A stretch of DNA of 64,000 nucleotides from an uncultured Candidatus Saccharibacteria bacterium (GTDB lineage Bacteria; Patescibacteriota; Saccharimonadia; Saccharimonadales; Saccharimonadaceae): the NCBI GenBank assembly GCA_948477625.1, contig CAOLNK010000001.1, forward strand, positions 107,386 through 171,385, written 5' to 3'. Position 1 is the first letter of the stretch, and each line of letters opens with the position of its first letter. Below, piece by piece: positions 47,508 through 54,575 of the stretch. The notes below the pieces were generated by a model. It made no database searches. It was given only the letters and a program-made list of their open reading frames with translations, and was not told where the DNA came from. The position numbers and the translations under genes were made by a program.

Positions 47508-48107
47508 TTAATCCTTTTTCTTGAAATAATCTTTACCTAGACCGCAGAGGGGACACTTATAATCGTCTGGCACTTCGTCACCATAATACACATAGCCACA
47601 AGCCATACAGACCCAAGCAGTTTTATTTTCTTCGGTCTTCACCTTCACTAAATCGCCTTTGTGCTCCTGATACCATGCATAAGTCATCGGAGCCTTGTCT
47701 TCTAGGACATCCGCTTCAACCATACGACCAATATAAATCGTATGGGTTTCGGCATCAATTGCGTCTACTTTTTCGCATACCATGTAGCCGAGGGAATTTT
47801 TGACGACCGGAACACCCTCTATCTCTGTTGTTTCGCATTCAGTACATTTATCAATATCTTTGGATGATTTAAAGCCAAACGTTTCAATAATTTCTGGGTC
47901 CACATCTTTGCCTAGCACTGACAACGCAAATCTATCATTCTCAGATAACAACTTATGCGAATGGTTGGTCTTAGCCACGGCTACTGTAATAAGTGGTTGT
48001 TCGCCGGCACTGGCGCGTGACACTGCATCCACGATGCAACCACCACCTTTGGTGGTCAAGACGTATACGCCTTGCGTGATTTTACGGGTAATTTTCGAAT
48101 TCTTCAT
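47508..48107 (-). CDS. Flavin reductase-like domain fused to rubredoxin (flavoredoxin-rubredoxin)
   Basis: 199 residues. The N-terminal 150 residues are an FMN-binding split barrel of the flavin reductase family (ITQGVYVLTTKGGG, AKTNHSHKLLSENDRFALSV, KNSLGYMVCEKVDAIDAETH). The C-terminus is a rubredoxin: WVCMACGYVYYGDEVPDDYK then CPLCG, giving the four Fe-binding cysteines. This fusion, known as high-molecular-weight rubredoxin in clostridia, passes electrons in O2 or NO detoxification. The partner flavodiiron protein is not in the window. AGGAGG precedes the ATG. It may have been acquired from an anaerobe. Confidence 0.88.
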   Translation of the reverse strand: MKNSKITRKITQGVYVLTTKGGGCIVDAVSRASAGEQPLITVAVAKTNHSHKLLSENDRFALSVLGKDVDPEIIETFGFKSSKDIDKCTECETTEIEGVPVVKNSLGYMVCEKVDAIDAETHTIYIGRMVEADVLEDKAPMTYAWYQEHKGDLVKVKTEENKTAWVCMACGYVYYGDEVPDDYKCPLCGLGKDYFKKKD

Positions 48108-48134
48108 TTTCCTCCTCTTAGTGATAGCAACGAT

Positions 48135-48221
48135 TAAAATGTTCTAGATTGGTATTTTCTCTTTTTGAAGCGCGTCTTATGACGAGCGAGGAAAGAAAAA
48201 TGCCAAGATAGAACATTTTAA
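48135..48221. repeat. Long inverted repeat upstream of the flavoredoxin gene
   Basis: TTAAAATGTTCTA (48135-48147) pairs perfectly with 48209-48221, and inner sequences GGTATTTTCT and AGAAAAATGCC continue the pairing imperfectly, giving an 87-nt hairpin. It could be a miniature element or part of the leader of the minus-strand gene. Confidence 0.55.
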
Positions 48222-48230
48222 CGCCGCGCA

Positions 48231-48252
48231 GTGATGCCCGAAATGAGACTTG
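48231..48252 (-). repeat. Partial duplicate of the tRNA-Leu 3' end
   Basis: 48231-48252 matches 48311-48332, the 3' end of tRNA-Leu including CCA, at 20 of 22 positions. The copies are 80 bp apart in the same orientation, as would be left by an integration or recombination event at the tRNA. Confidence 0.6.
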
Positions 48253-48311
48253 TAGCGAAGCGGCGGCAAAGGCCGCTTCCCATACGATTTGCGTTCCTGG
48301 GATTACTACAG

Positions 48312-48396
48312 TGGTGCCCGAAATGGGACTTGAACCCATATGGATTTCTCCATTCGATTTTAAGTCGAACGCGTATACCAATTCCGCCATTCGGGC
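48312..48396 (-). tRNA. tRNA-Leu (TAA)
   Basis: 85 nt including CCA, with a long variable arm. Acceptor GCCCGAA/TTCGGGC, anticodon stem TTCGA/TCGAA, loop CTTAAAA (anticodon TAA), T-loop TTCAAGT. A TATAAT lies 18 bp upstream on the minus strand. Confidence 0.93.
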
Positions 48397-48426
48397 GCCA
48401 TCACTGCATCTCCATTATACCACAAA

Positions 48427-48540
48427 AAAAGGACCCGCACCGCGAATCCTTTTATAAGATATAGCTCGCCATTGAACACCCTTGCTATTTTTAAGAACTC
48501 CAGGCGGCTCTCAACGTCAGATTCGTCCGAGTTCCTAATT
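48427..48540 (-). ncRNA. Candidate small RNA, about 110 nt
   Basis: On the minus strand a promoter TTGACG (48570-48565), 16-bp spacer, TAAAAT (48548-48543) is followed by about 110 nt containing a stem GGAACTC/GAGTTCT and then a terminator (AAAAGGA/TCCTTTT, 48453-48427, with T7). No open frame is present. It does not contain the SRP or 6S consensus motifs that I can recognise. Confidence 0.4.
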
Positions 48541-48659
48541 ACATTTTACCACAACCAAAAAGCGCGTCAACCTTGATTTTGATAAAAAACCTGCATTAAC
48601 TTCAAAAAGTTTTCCACAGAAACAACAGGGGTAACATGCAAAAACCGAACAAACAAGCA

Positions 48660-48688
48660 TTGACTTTTTGCACAATCTGTGCTACAAT
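48660..48688 (+). promoter_or_regulatory. Strong promoter, TACAAT class, of the redox pair
   Basis: TTGACT (48660-48665), 17-bp spacer, TACAAT (48683-48688), then a 5' hairpin CCACA/TGTGG (48700-48717). A second leaderless -10 (TATACT) lies 6 bp before ATG 48748. Confidence 0.8.
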
Positions 48689-48747
48689 AGAATTATAACC
48701 ACAAATAAAACTGTGGCGGTGCTAAGTTGTTGTGCTATACTAAATAC

Positions 48748-49413
48748 ATGACAAGTGAAGGAAAGAGTTGGATTCGGCGTCTAGAGCGCTGGCTGGATGA
48801 GTGGAAGATTGCCTTTTCGGGCATTATTTTAGCAACGCGCGATGCACGGTTTTTAGTGACTTTTGGGCTGACGTTTGTGATTTTTGGCACGCTGATGACT
48901 TTATTAGCTGGCAGTACGGCCGCTTTCAGCCTGTTTGGCACAGCAGATTTATGGGGAAAGCTACGCATTATCGGCGATGGCTTCCTGGGGCTATTTGGCA
49001 TGAATCGAAATTTCTGGGATTGGATATTGACCTTCTTTGTTACACTTCTACAGAGTATTCTGATTGGACTAGTAGTGATGGTCTGGCGCCACCGTCAACG
49101 GAGCAAAAAAGCCCAAGTTGTGGCTACTGCTACCAACTCTGACAACGTACAAAACGCTGGTCTGGCGGCAGGCCTTGCCGTGCTAGGCACTGGTTGCCCT
49201 ACTTGTGGCACAACGTTGATTGCGCCTCTGATTGGTACGTTATTCAGCACTAGCAGTTACGCTCTAGCCAGTGCGATTTCCGGAATTTTGACTGCCGCCG
49301 CCGTTATTATTGCCCTGCTCGCGCTCAAGCGCATTGGGAACGACGCCTACTCGCTCATTGTTAGTGAACGCTATCAGAAAAAGCATCAAGTCAAGGAGGA
49401 AACCAATCTATGA
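48748..49413 (+). CDS. Four-helix membrane protein with an intramembrane CxxC (possible DsbA partner)
   Basis: 221 residues from ATG 48748. Three or four transmembrane helices: about 33-55, 88-110, and a C-terminal pair spanning 135-185. The third helix begins with LAVLGTGCPTCGTTLIAPLI, placing a CPTC motif at the membrane face. Its ATGA overlap with the DsbA-like gene suggests it re-oxidises or reduces that thioredoxin-fold protein, as DsbB, VKOR or DsbD do; it is not similar to any of those in sequence. Family not recognised with certainty. Confidence 0.7.
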   Translation: MTSEGKSWIRRLERWLDEWKIAFSGIILATRDARFLVTFGLTFVIFGTLMTLLAGSTAAFSLFGTADLWGKLRIIGDGFLGLFGMNRNFWDWILTFFVTLLQSILIGLVVMVWRHRQRSKKAQVVATATNSDNVQNAGLAAGLAVLGTGCPTCGTTLIAPLIGTLFSTSSYALASAISGILTAAAVIIALLALKRIGNDAYSLIVSERYQKKHQVKEETNL

Positions 49414-50099
49414 AACACCTGCGCACTATTGCAATTATCGCCGTGATTGTCCTATTATTCGGGCTATTGATTATGGGCTCGTCCACGCGTCAATCACCAA
49501 AAGACCAAGTCTGGGATGAAGCAACTACGGTTGGTGAGCTAGATTCGCCCAACTATTACATTATGTACACAGATTTGATGTGTCCGTATTGTGACGTCTT
49601 TTCGCGCGCCGTGATGGAGCACTGGGATGAGTTTACCGATTATCTAGCTGAGAATAAGATTTTATTCGAGATTCGCTTGACCGATGCATTGTACGAGGGA
49701 AGTGGCAGCCAGTATTCGCGCGACGCAGCCGAGGGTGCGTATTGTGCGGCTAGAGAAGATAAGTTTTGGGATTTTTATCACGCCGCCATAAAGTCGCTTT
49801 GGGATGATTATCATTCCAAAGGTGTCGGTGACAGCAAAACCTCACCCGCTATCAAAAATATGCCGGAGGATTATTGGCTCAAAATTGGTCACAGTGTAGG
49901 CCTGGGTGAGCAGTTCGATCAGTGTGTGTCTGGGCACGAGGCAGTAGCCGACATTAAAAATAACACCAGTCGCGCTATGCAAGTAGCCGAGGGGATGCCG
50001 TCATTCAAATTCAACCAATTCTCTACGGCCGGTTTTGACAATAGCTGGGGGTGGGATTACGTCAAAATGTATCTTGACGCCGGACTGAAAAATAAGTGA
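49410..50099 (+). CDS. DsbA-like membrane-anchored thioredoxin-fold oxidoreductase
   Basis: 229 residues. N-terminal anchor (about 5-24, IAIIAVIVLLFGLLIMG), then a thioredoxin fold with a helical insertion: YIMYTDLMCPYCDVFSRAVM (CPYC active site), AAEGAYCAAREDKFWDFYHA, and the cis-proline loop EGMPSFKFNQ. It belongs to the DSBA-like group (Thioredoxin_4/BdbD type) that forms disulfides in exported proteins. The ATG overlaps the stop of the CPTC membrane protein (ATGA). A terminator follows, immediately abutting cassette 4. Confidence 0.9.
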   Translation: MKHLRTIAIIAVIVLLFGLLIMGSSTRQSPKDQVWDEATTVGELDSPNYYIMYTDLMCPYCDVFSRAVMEHWDEFTDYLAENKILFEIRLTDALYEGSGSQYSRDAAEGAYCAAREDKFWDFYHAAIKSLWDDYHSKGVGDSKTSPAIKNMPEDYWLKIGHSVGLGEQFDQCVSGHEAVADIKNNTSRAMQVAEGMPSFKFNQFSTAGFDNSWGWDYVKMYLDAGLKNK

Positions 50100-50117
50100 T
50101 TAGGCTAAAAGGGGTGC

Positions 50118-50154
50118 AAGAGGTGTCAAAAATATAAAATTGACACCTCTTTTT
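50118..50154 (+). terminator. Terminator of the redox pair, abutting cassette 4
   Basis: 11-bp stem AAGAGGTGTCA/TGACACCTCTT followed by TTT. Cassette 4 begins within its T-run (TTCGTGCGCAGCGGG from 50153). Confidence 0.85.
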
Positions 50155-50400
50155 CGTGCGCAGCGGGTACGTAAATCTACCTGGTGTTAGTGGTGCTACT
50201 TTAAGGAACGCTGGCCTCGACGGCTACGGTTGGTCGTCACGCGCCTCATCTACGCGCTCTGATGGCGCCGCTATCCCTAGCGCTTACAACCTCGCCTTTG
50301 GGCCCTCTGATGTCAACCCGTCAGGCGGTCCGTACGAACGCCTCTACGGTTTCCCTCTCCGCTGCCTTAGTACTGTATTAGATATGTAGAGGGGGAGATG
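50153..50400 (+). pseudogene. Dispersed lectin-like cassette 4 (FISUMP-type C-terminal domain fragment)
   Basis: Plus-strand copy: VRSGYVNLPGVSGATLRNAG, GYGWSSRASSTRS, AYNLAFGPSDVNPSGGPYER, LYGFPLRCLSTVLDM and stop, then the conserved GAGGGGGAGATGAA. The 77 codons begin with GTG directly in the T-run of the preceding terminator, without ribosome site or promoter, so it should be silent. The variable segment carries an insert (DGAAIPS) not seen in other copies. Confidence 0.72.
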
Positions 50401-50600
50401 AAATCGATATAATATCATGGCTATGCTTGCTAATTTTCTTCGATTTGTGGTAGGCTTACTTCACGGGCAATAGTAAATTGACACATTTACAACTAGGGCA
50501 TCTGGAGAAAGGAGGGCTATTCTATAGTAGTACAACTTTTGTGTTTATGTCTCGAAGCCAAGTTGAATCCTACGATTCGCTTGCGCTTCGTCTTCAAGAA
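50401..50600 (+). other. Intergenic stretch without a supported gene
   Basis: Contains a TATAAT (50410-50415) followed by an 18-codon frame from ATG 50419 and, further on, an AAAGGAGGG with no frame behind it. These look like remnants of a leader-bearing orphan unit; nothing longer is open. Confidence 0.3.
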
Positions 50601-50602
50601 AC

Positions 50603-50681
50603 AAAAAAGTTATCGGCCGTAAAACCGGTCGATAACACATAGACATAGCCCCATTCTCGCACAAACAAAGGGCTGTGTCAA
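50603..50681 (-). ncRNA. Minimal promoter-terminator unit (about 45-nt RNA)
   Basis: Minus strand: TTGACA (50681-50676), 17-bp spacer, GAGAAT (50658-50653), then a stem GTTATCG/CGATAAC with inner CCGG pairing (50636-50609) and T6. The transcript would be only about 45 nt and almost entirely hairpin. Confidence 0.35.
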
Positions 50682-50778
50682 TCCCTACCATTGCTCGTTT
50701 TTTGTGCGTATAAGCGACACCCTTTTGTTAGCGCTCCACTCAGCTGATATCTTTGCTCTAGAACATGGAGGTCCAAAC

Positions 50779-50942
50779 AAAAAGGGCACCGCGAGGTGCA
50801 TCTATCTCACGCGTATGCTCCTAGTTACCTAAAAACAATCAACGAGGGAAAGCCTCAACGGCGCCCTTGCTATGATTGTTTTTACAATTACATAGCGTTA
50901 CTATGAAAACTTTTACATACGCTAGATGTGAAATAGATGCAC
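50779..50942 (-). ncRNA. Candidate structured small RNA closed by a 15-bp helix (6S-like layout)
   Basis: Minus strand: TATAAT (50952-50947) then an RNA starting near 50942. Its first 15 nt (GTGCATCTATTTCAC) pair with 50810-50796 with one U-G. Inside, GCGTATG pairs with CATACGC, CATAG with CTATG, and AAAAACAATCA with TGATTGTTTTT. The 3' end overlaps a terminator stem GCACC-TCGC-GGTGC followed by CCTTTTTG. Length (about 160 nt), closing helix and internal loops resemble 6S RNA, but no diagnostic primary sequence supports that identity. Confidence 0.55.
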
Positions 50943-50971
50943 TCTCATTATATCACATTTTAACAAACACT

Positions 50972-51211
50972 TCTCCCCCTCTACATGTCTAATACAGTAC
51001 TAAGGCAGCGGAGGGGGAAACCGTGCCAGCGAGCGTCTGGACCCCATGATGGGCGAACTTCTGTGGCACCGAAGAGAAGGTCATAGCCACCAGCACCAAC
51101 AGAACTCCATACGTTATCAGCCTCACGTGAAGACCAATAGTGGCCACTCGCGCCATTAGACCATAAGGTACCAGCAGTATTAGGTAAGTTGACAACCCCG
51201 CTGCGCACGAA
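50972..51211 (-). pseudogene. Dispersed lectin-like cassette 5 (FISUMP-type C-terminal domain fragment)
   Basis: Minus-strand copy beginning 9 bp after the hisS stop on the same strand: VRSGVVNLPNTAGTLWSNGA, GHYWSSREADN, GYDLLFGATEVRPSWGPDAR, WHGFPLRCLSTVLDM. It ends with a perfect TCCCCCTC/GAGGGGGA inverted repeat around the stop codon. Upstream DNA TGCTTCGTGCGCAGCGG is identical to cassette 1, fixing the 5' border. It has no promoter of its own but could be read through from hisS. Confidence 0.72.
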
Positions 51212-51216
51212 GCACT

Positions 51217-52506
51217 TTACTGTTCGATTTCTTCGCCAGTCTCAAGATTACGCAGTTTGTAGTGGCCGGAAGCAGCCTCAGTTTCGCCAATCACGGCGGC
51301 AAACCCAGCCACCTTACTGGCATATTTCAGCTTGTCACCCAGTTTTTTCTGGGTTAGCACGAGGTCTACGGTTTTACCTTGCGCGCGCAAATCCTGCGCA
51401 AACTTAGCGCAAGCATTATACTCATTACTGGAAATCGGGATCAAACATACATTCACCGGTTTACTCTCACTTACCTTCACTAGTCCAGCATCCACAAACG
51501 CCGCAAACAACCGCGTTAAACCAATCGAACCGCCCACGCCAGGTAAGGCCTGGTCGGTGTAATAATTCGCCAAATTCTCATAACGCCCGCCTGAGCAAAT
51601 CGAACCAAATTCACGATAATCCGGTGCAATCGTCTCGAACACCGTACCAGTATAATAATCTAACCCACGTATAATAATCATATCAGCTATCACTTCGGTG
51701 GCGCCCGACAACTCCTGTACGGTTTTGAGCACTTCGCCCAATTCTCCCACGCCTTCCAAGAAGGTAGTATCACTACATCCCAAACTTTGCAGCTTTGACA
51801 CGACCTCATCGTATCGGCCATGGATTTGGATAAACGTTGTGATTTTTACAACATTTTCTGTGCCTAGGCCCAAATTTTGCAAGGCCTCTACAGTCTTTTC
51901 GGGTGGTACTTTTTCTGCGTGGTCTACAATATTAAAAATCTCTGCCGCTAGATGGTTGAGATTTAGCGCTTGCAATAAACCGTTCAATAGTTTGCGGTTA
52001 CTCACGCGCACTACAAAACTTGGCAACGGCAAAACCCTCAGCGCATCTACCAAAGTCGCAATCACTTCGGCGTCGTATGCCACTGACAGGCTATTCCAGC
52101 CAATCACATCCACATCGCACTGATAAAACTCGCGAAAACGTCCTTTTTGTGCCCGTTCACCGCGAAAATTGCGTCCAATCTGTGTTACTTTGAACGGAAA
52201 AGTCAAATCATTCATGTGCTCCACGGTATAGCGCGCCAGTGGCACGGTGTGATCAAACCTAAGGGCTTGGTCGGCATCATCAGCTGTTTCGGCGGTTTTT
52301 ACCACTTTATAGACTTGTTTTTCAGTGTCACCTCCGGCCTTGGCTAGCAAAATTTCTGCACGATCAATCATAGGAGTTTCAATACTCTGAAACCCATGCT
52401 GCGCATATGCCGCGGCAATGCCGGACTTTAGGCGGTTAAACTCGGCCTGCATTGCTGGAGTTAGTTCTTGCATGCCACTGATGGGAGAAGTATTGAATTT
52501 TTTCAT
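51217..52506 (-). CDS. hisS: Histidine--tRNA ligase
   Basis: 429 residues from ATG 52506, 9 bp after a TATAAT. Class II HisRS motifs: GMQELTPAMQAEFNRLKSGI, ALRFDHTVPLARYTVEHMND, VTQIGRNFRGERAQKGRFRE, FYQCDVDVIG, IIRGLDYYTGTVFE, SICSGGRYENLANYY and GVGGSIGLTRLFAAF (motif 3). The C-terminal anticodon-binding domain is present. It has no terminator before cassette 5, which follows at once. Confidence 0.95.
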   Translation of the reverse strand: MKKFNTSPISGMQELTPAMQAEFNRLKSGIAAAYAQHGFQSIETPMIDRAEILLAKAGGDTEKQVYKVVKTAETADDADQALRFDHTVPLARYTVEHMNDLTFPFKVTQIGRNFRGERAQKGRFREFYQCDVDVIGWNSLSVAYDAEVIATLVDALRVLPLPSFVVRVSNRKLLNGLLQALNLNHLAAEIFNIVDHAEKVPPEKTVEALQNLGLGTENVVKITTFIQIHGRYDEVVSKLQSLGCSDTTFLEGVGELGEVLKTVQELSGATEVIADMIIIRGLDYYTGTVFETIAPDYREFGSICSGGRYENLANYYTDQALPGVGGSIGLTRLFAAFVDAGLVKVSESKPVNVCLIPISSNEYNACAKFAQDLRAQGKTVDLVLTQKKLGDKLKYASKVAGFAAVIGETEAASGHYKLRNLETGEEIEQ

Positions 52507-52535
52507 AATAGATATATTATAGCACAATGTAGCGC

Positions 52536-53906
52536 TTAGCGCACATAGTGGTCAAAGATGAACCGCACCAAGCCAAACAAAGCCACAATCCCCAAAATCA
52601 GTAATACAATCTGCGAAGCGCTAATCCCATGCGCCTCAGCTTCCTGCTCTTTACTCTCATTCGCCTGTATAGTGCTAGGCGACTGTACCTCAGTTAATTG
52701 TGTATCAGTATTACCAATATCTAGCATTTCTTCAATTTCGTCACCATGTTCATTCCATACCGTACCATTATTGAGATCTGTTTTTGTCAGTTCTTGCTCT
52801 ACGTTAACTCCACCACCCACAGTTGGTACCTGGCCATTAGCTGTGCTTGGTGTTTCGCTATTCGTAGCATCACTTGCTGGATTTTCAACCGGTTTAGGTG
52901 CCTCATCAACCTTGGCCTCGGCTACCGTAATCGGGATTTTTAGCGTCACTGTGTTTTGATCACTATCACTAACTTTATAAGCTAACGTATATTTGCCCGC
53001 TTGGCTAAAGTCCACATCTGACTGGATGGCAATTTGGCTAAGATCGTATTCGCCGTCTTCGCCGTCGCGCGCACTGACCAACTGAGCAAAGTCAACGCTT
53101 TCACCCACTGCGTATTCATGCTTGCCACTATAAGTAATCTTTGGTACGCCACCGTAGCGTAGATTATTGATAAATTCGCGATATGGCTTTTGATCAACAC
53201 CGCGCAAATTATAATAGGCTAGTACAATCTGTGTTTTGGCGCTCACATCTAGGTGGCGATTATTCAAAACCTCATCCGACAGCTGGGCTCTATAAGCCTC
53301 AATTTGACCCACGACGTAATTTTTGAGGATATTATACAGCGCAGTTTTCCCATCAGCATCACTCCAGGTAGATTTGCGAATACCATCCAATGTTAGCACG
53401 TAGCGCTCAGTCGTGCTACTGGACATAAAGGACGTTGCGGGGGAATGCGTTAAGTTGCTTAGGACTTGTATATCCGCGCCGTGTACTTCAATCGCATAAC
53501 CACGACCTAGTTGCACCGAATAAGTTCTAGGAGCGCTGGCAAACTTAATCTCGCCATTCTCAGACGTAGTTTGCTCGCTCGTTGACACTTGGCCACTCGG
53601 GTTCAAGATTCGCACATAAGCCTCCGCGTCCAGCGCCTCCTCCGTTACGGTAATTTTGGCCGAACGAAAGTCACTTGCCAGTACTAACTCATAAGCTGGC
53701 CGGGAAGATTTACCTAGCACTTGAAAAGTCAGAGAATTATTATAAACCGGTTTTGACCCCACGCCAATTTCTTGCGCTTGGCTTACCACGGGTTGATGCT
53801 CCATCATCACCTTGGCGCCAATTACTCCACCCAGCGCTAACAACACCGCAAGCAACCCCAACAGAGGTTTACGCCGCATCAGATAGTCCCAAATCTCACT
53901 AATCAT
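52536..53906 (-). CDS. Surface protein with Ig-like (DUF5011) domain and two membrane helices
   Basis: 456 residues from ATG 53906; the longer frame overlaps the GtrA promoter region. Short N-terminal cytoplasmic piece, helix about 13-32 (LLGLLAVLLALGGVIGAKVM), a large outer region, and a C-terminal helix (about 432-450). A bacterial Ig-like DUF5011-type domain is visible near 270-345 (YAVGESVDFAQLVSARDGED, VDFSQAGKYTLAYKVSD). The Glu/Thr/Asn-rich tail is a linker. Probably a cell-surface structural or adhesive protein; no enzyme motif. It is 29 bp upstream of hisS on the same strand. Confidence 0.75.
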   Translation of the reverse strand: MISEIWDYLMRRKPLLGLLAVLLALGGVIGAKVMMEHQPVVSQAQEIGVGSKPVYNNSLTFQVLGKSSRPAYELVLASDFRSAKITVTEEALDAEAYVRILNPSGQVSTSEQTTSENGEIKFASAPRTYSVQLGRGYAIEVHGADIQVLSNLTHSPATSFMSSSTTERYVLTLDGIRKSTWSDADGKTALYNILKNYVVGQIEAYRAQLSDEVLNNRHLDVSAKTQIVLAYYNLRGVDQKPYREFINNLRYGGVPKITYSGKHEYAVGESVDFAQLVSARDGEDGEYDLSQIAIQSDVDFSQAGKYTLAYKVSDSDQNTVTLKIPITVAEAKVDEAPKPVENPASDATNSETPSTANGQVPTVGGGVNVEQELTKTDLNNGTVWNEHGDEIEEMLDIGNTDTQLTEVQSPSTIQANESKEQEAEAHGISASQIVLLILGIVALFGLVRFIFDHYVR

Positions 53907-54006
53907 TCTGCTTATAATTATATCACAAAATGCGCATAAATACAATAGCAAACTGGGGTAGAATGTTTTTGGTATTTTATATACAATTTCTGCTATAATA
54001 ATCATT

Positions 54007-54498
54007 ATGGTAAAGCGCAAAAAAGAAGATATCATCGACAAAATCGTGGCTTGGGGGTGTAAACTGGTTCATCTTGATAAACACACCGCGACGTTTCAGC
54101 AACTGGCTAAATTTTTCATCGTCGGTGTAACTAACACCGCCATCAACTGGACAATTTTTGCTATAGCTCTGCATTTTTTGCCGATTGCAGACGAAGTTGC
54201 CAAATCGGTTGTGGCTAGTGCCATCGCCTTTGCGCTTGCAACTGTCTTCAACTTCTGGGCTAGTACTACTTGGGTGTTCGAAACCACCAACAAAAAATCC
54301 CGCAAACGCTTATTCATCGAGTTTGCGGTTATGACGGGTATCGCCTTCCTTGTCTTCGATGAAGCTATGCTTGCCTGGTTAGTGTCGTTAGGCTGGCAAC
54401 CAATGCTCGCCAAGATTGCTACTACCGCCTGTGGCATGGTATTCAATTTCATCACGCGCAAAATTTTTCTCGAAGACCACAGCGAGAAAAAGCACTAG
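54007..54498 (+). CDS. GtrA family membrane protein
   Basis: 163 residues with four transmembrane helices in GtrA order: FQQLAKFFIVGVTNTAINWT, SAIAFALATVFNFWASTTWV (the conserved FxxN/W core), a third helix and CGMVFNFITRKIFLED at the end. GtrA proteins help flip or transfer lipid-linked sugars for surface polysaccharides or teichoic-acid decoration. TATAAT 7 bp before the ATG, so leaderless; divergent from the surface protein gene. Confidence 0.88.
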   Translation: MVKRKKEDIIDKIVAWGCKLVHLDKHTATFQQLAKFFIVGVTNTAINWTIFAIALHFLPIADEVAKSVVASAIAFALATVFNFWASTTWVFETTNKKSRKRLFIEFAVMTGIAFLVFDEAMLAWLVSLGWQPMLAKIATTACGMVFNFITRKIFLEDHSEKKH

Positions 54499-54503
54499 TA
54501 GTA

Positions 54504-54531
54504 TTGACAAAATTAAAAAGTATGCTACAAT
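54504..54531 (+). promoter_or_regulatory. Orphan TACAAT-class promoter facing an oppositely oriented gene
   Basis: TTGACA (54504-54509), 16-bp spacer, TACAAT (54526-54531), with a small stem CCC-GCGAA-GGG. No gene follows: the transcript would run antisense into the ATP-grasp gene. Confidence 0.6.
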
Positions 54532-54575
54532 GGAAATATAAACCCCGCGAAGGGTAAGTTTGTCATGCGTGAACA

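Noticed and set aside
50779..50942. Firm identification as 6S RNA (ssrS)
   Set aside because: Only the length, closing helix and loop layout fit; no primary-sequence motif can confirm it by eye, so I call it a candidate structured RNA.
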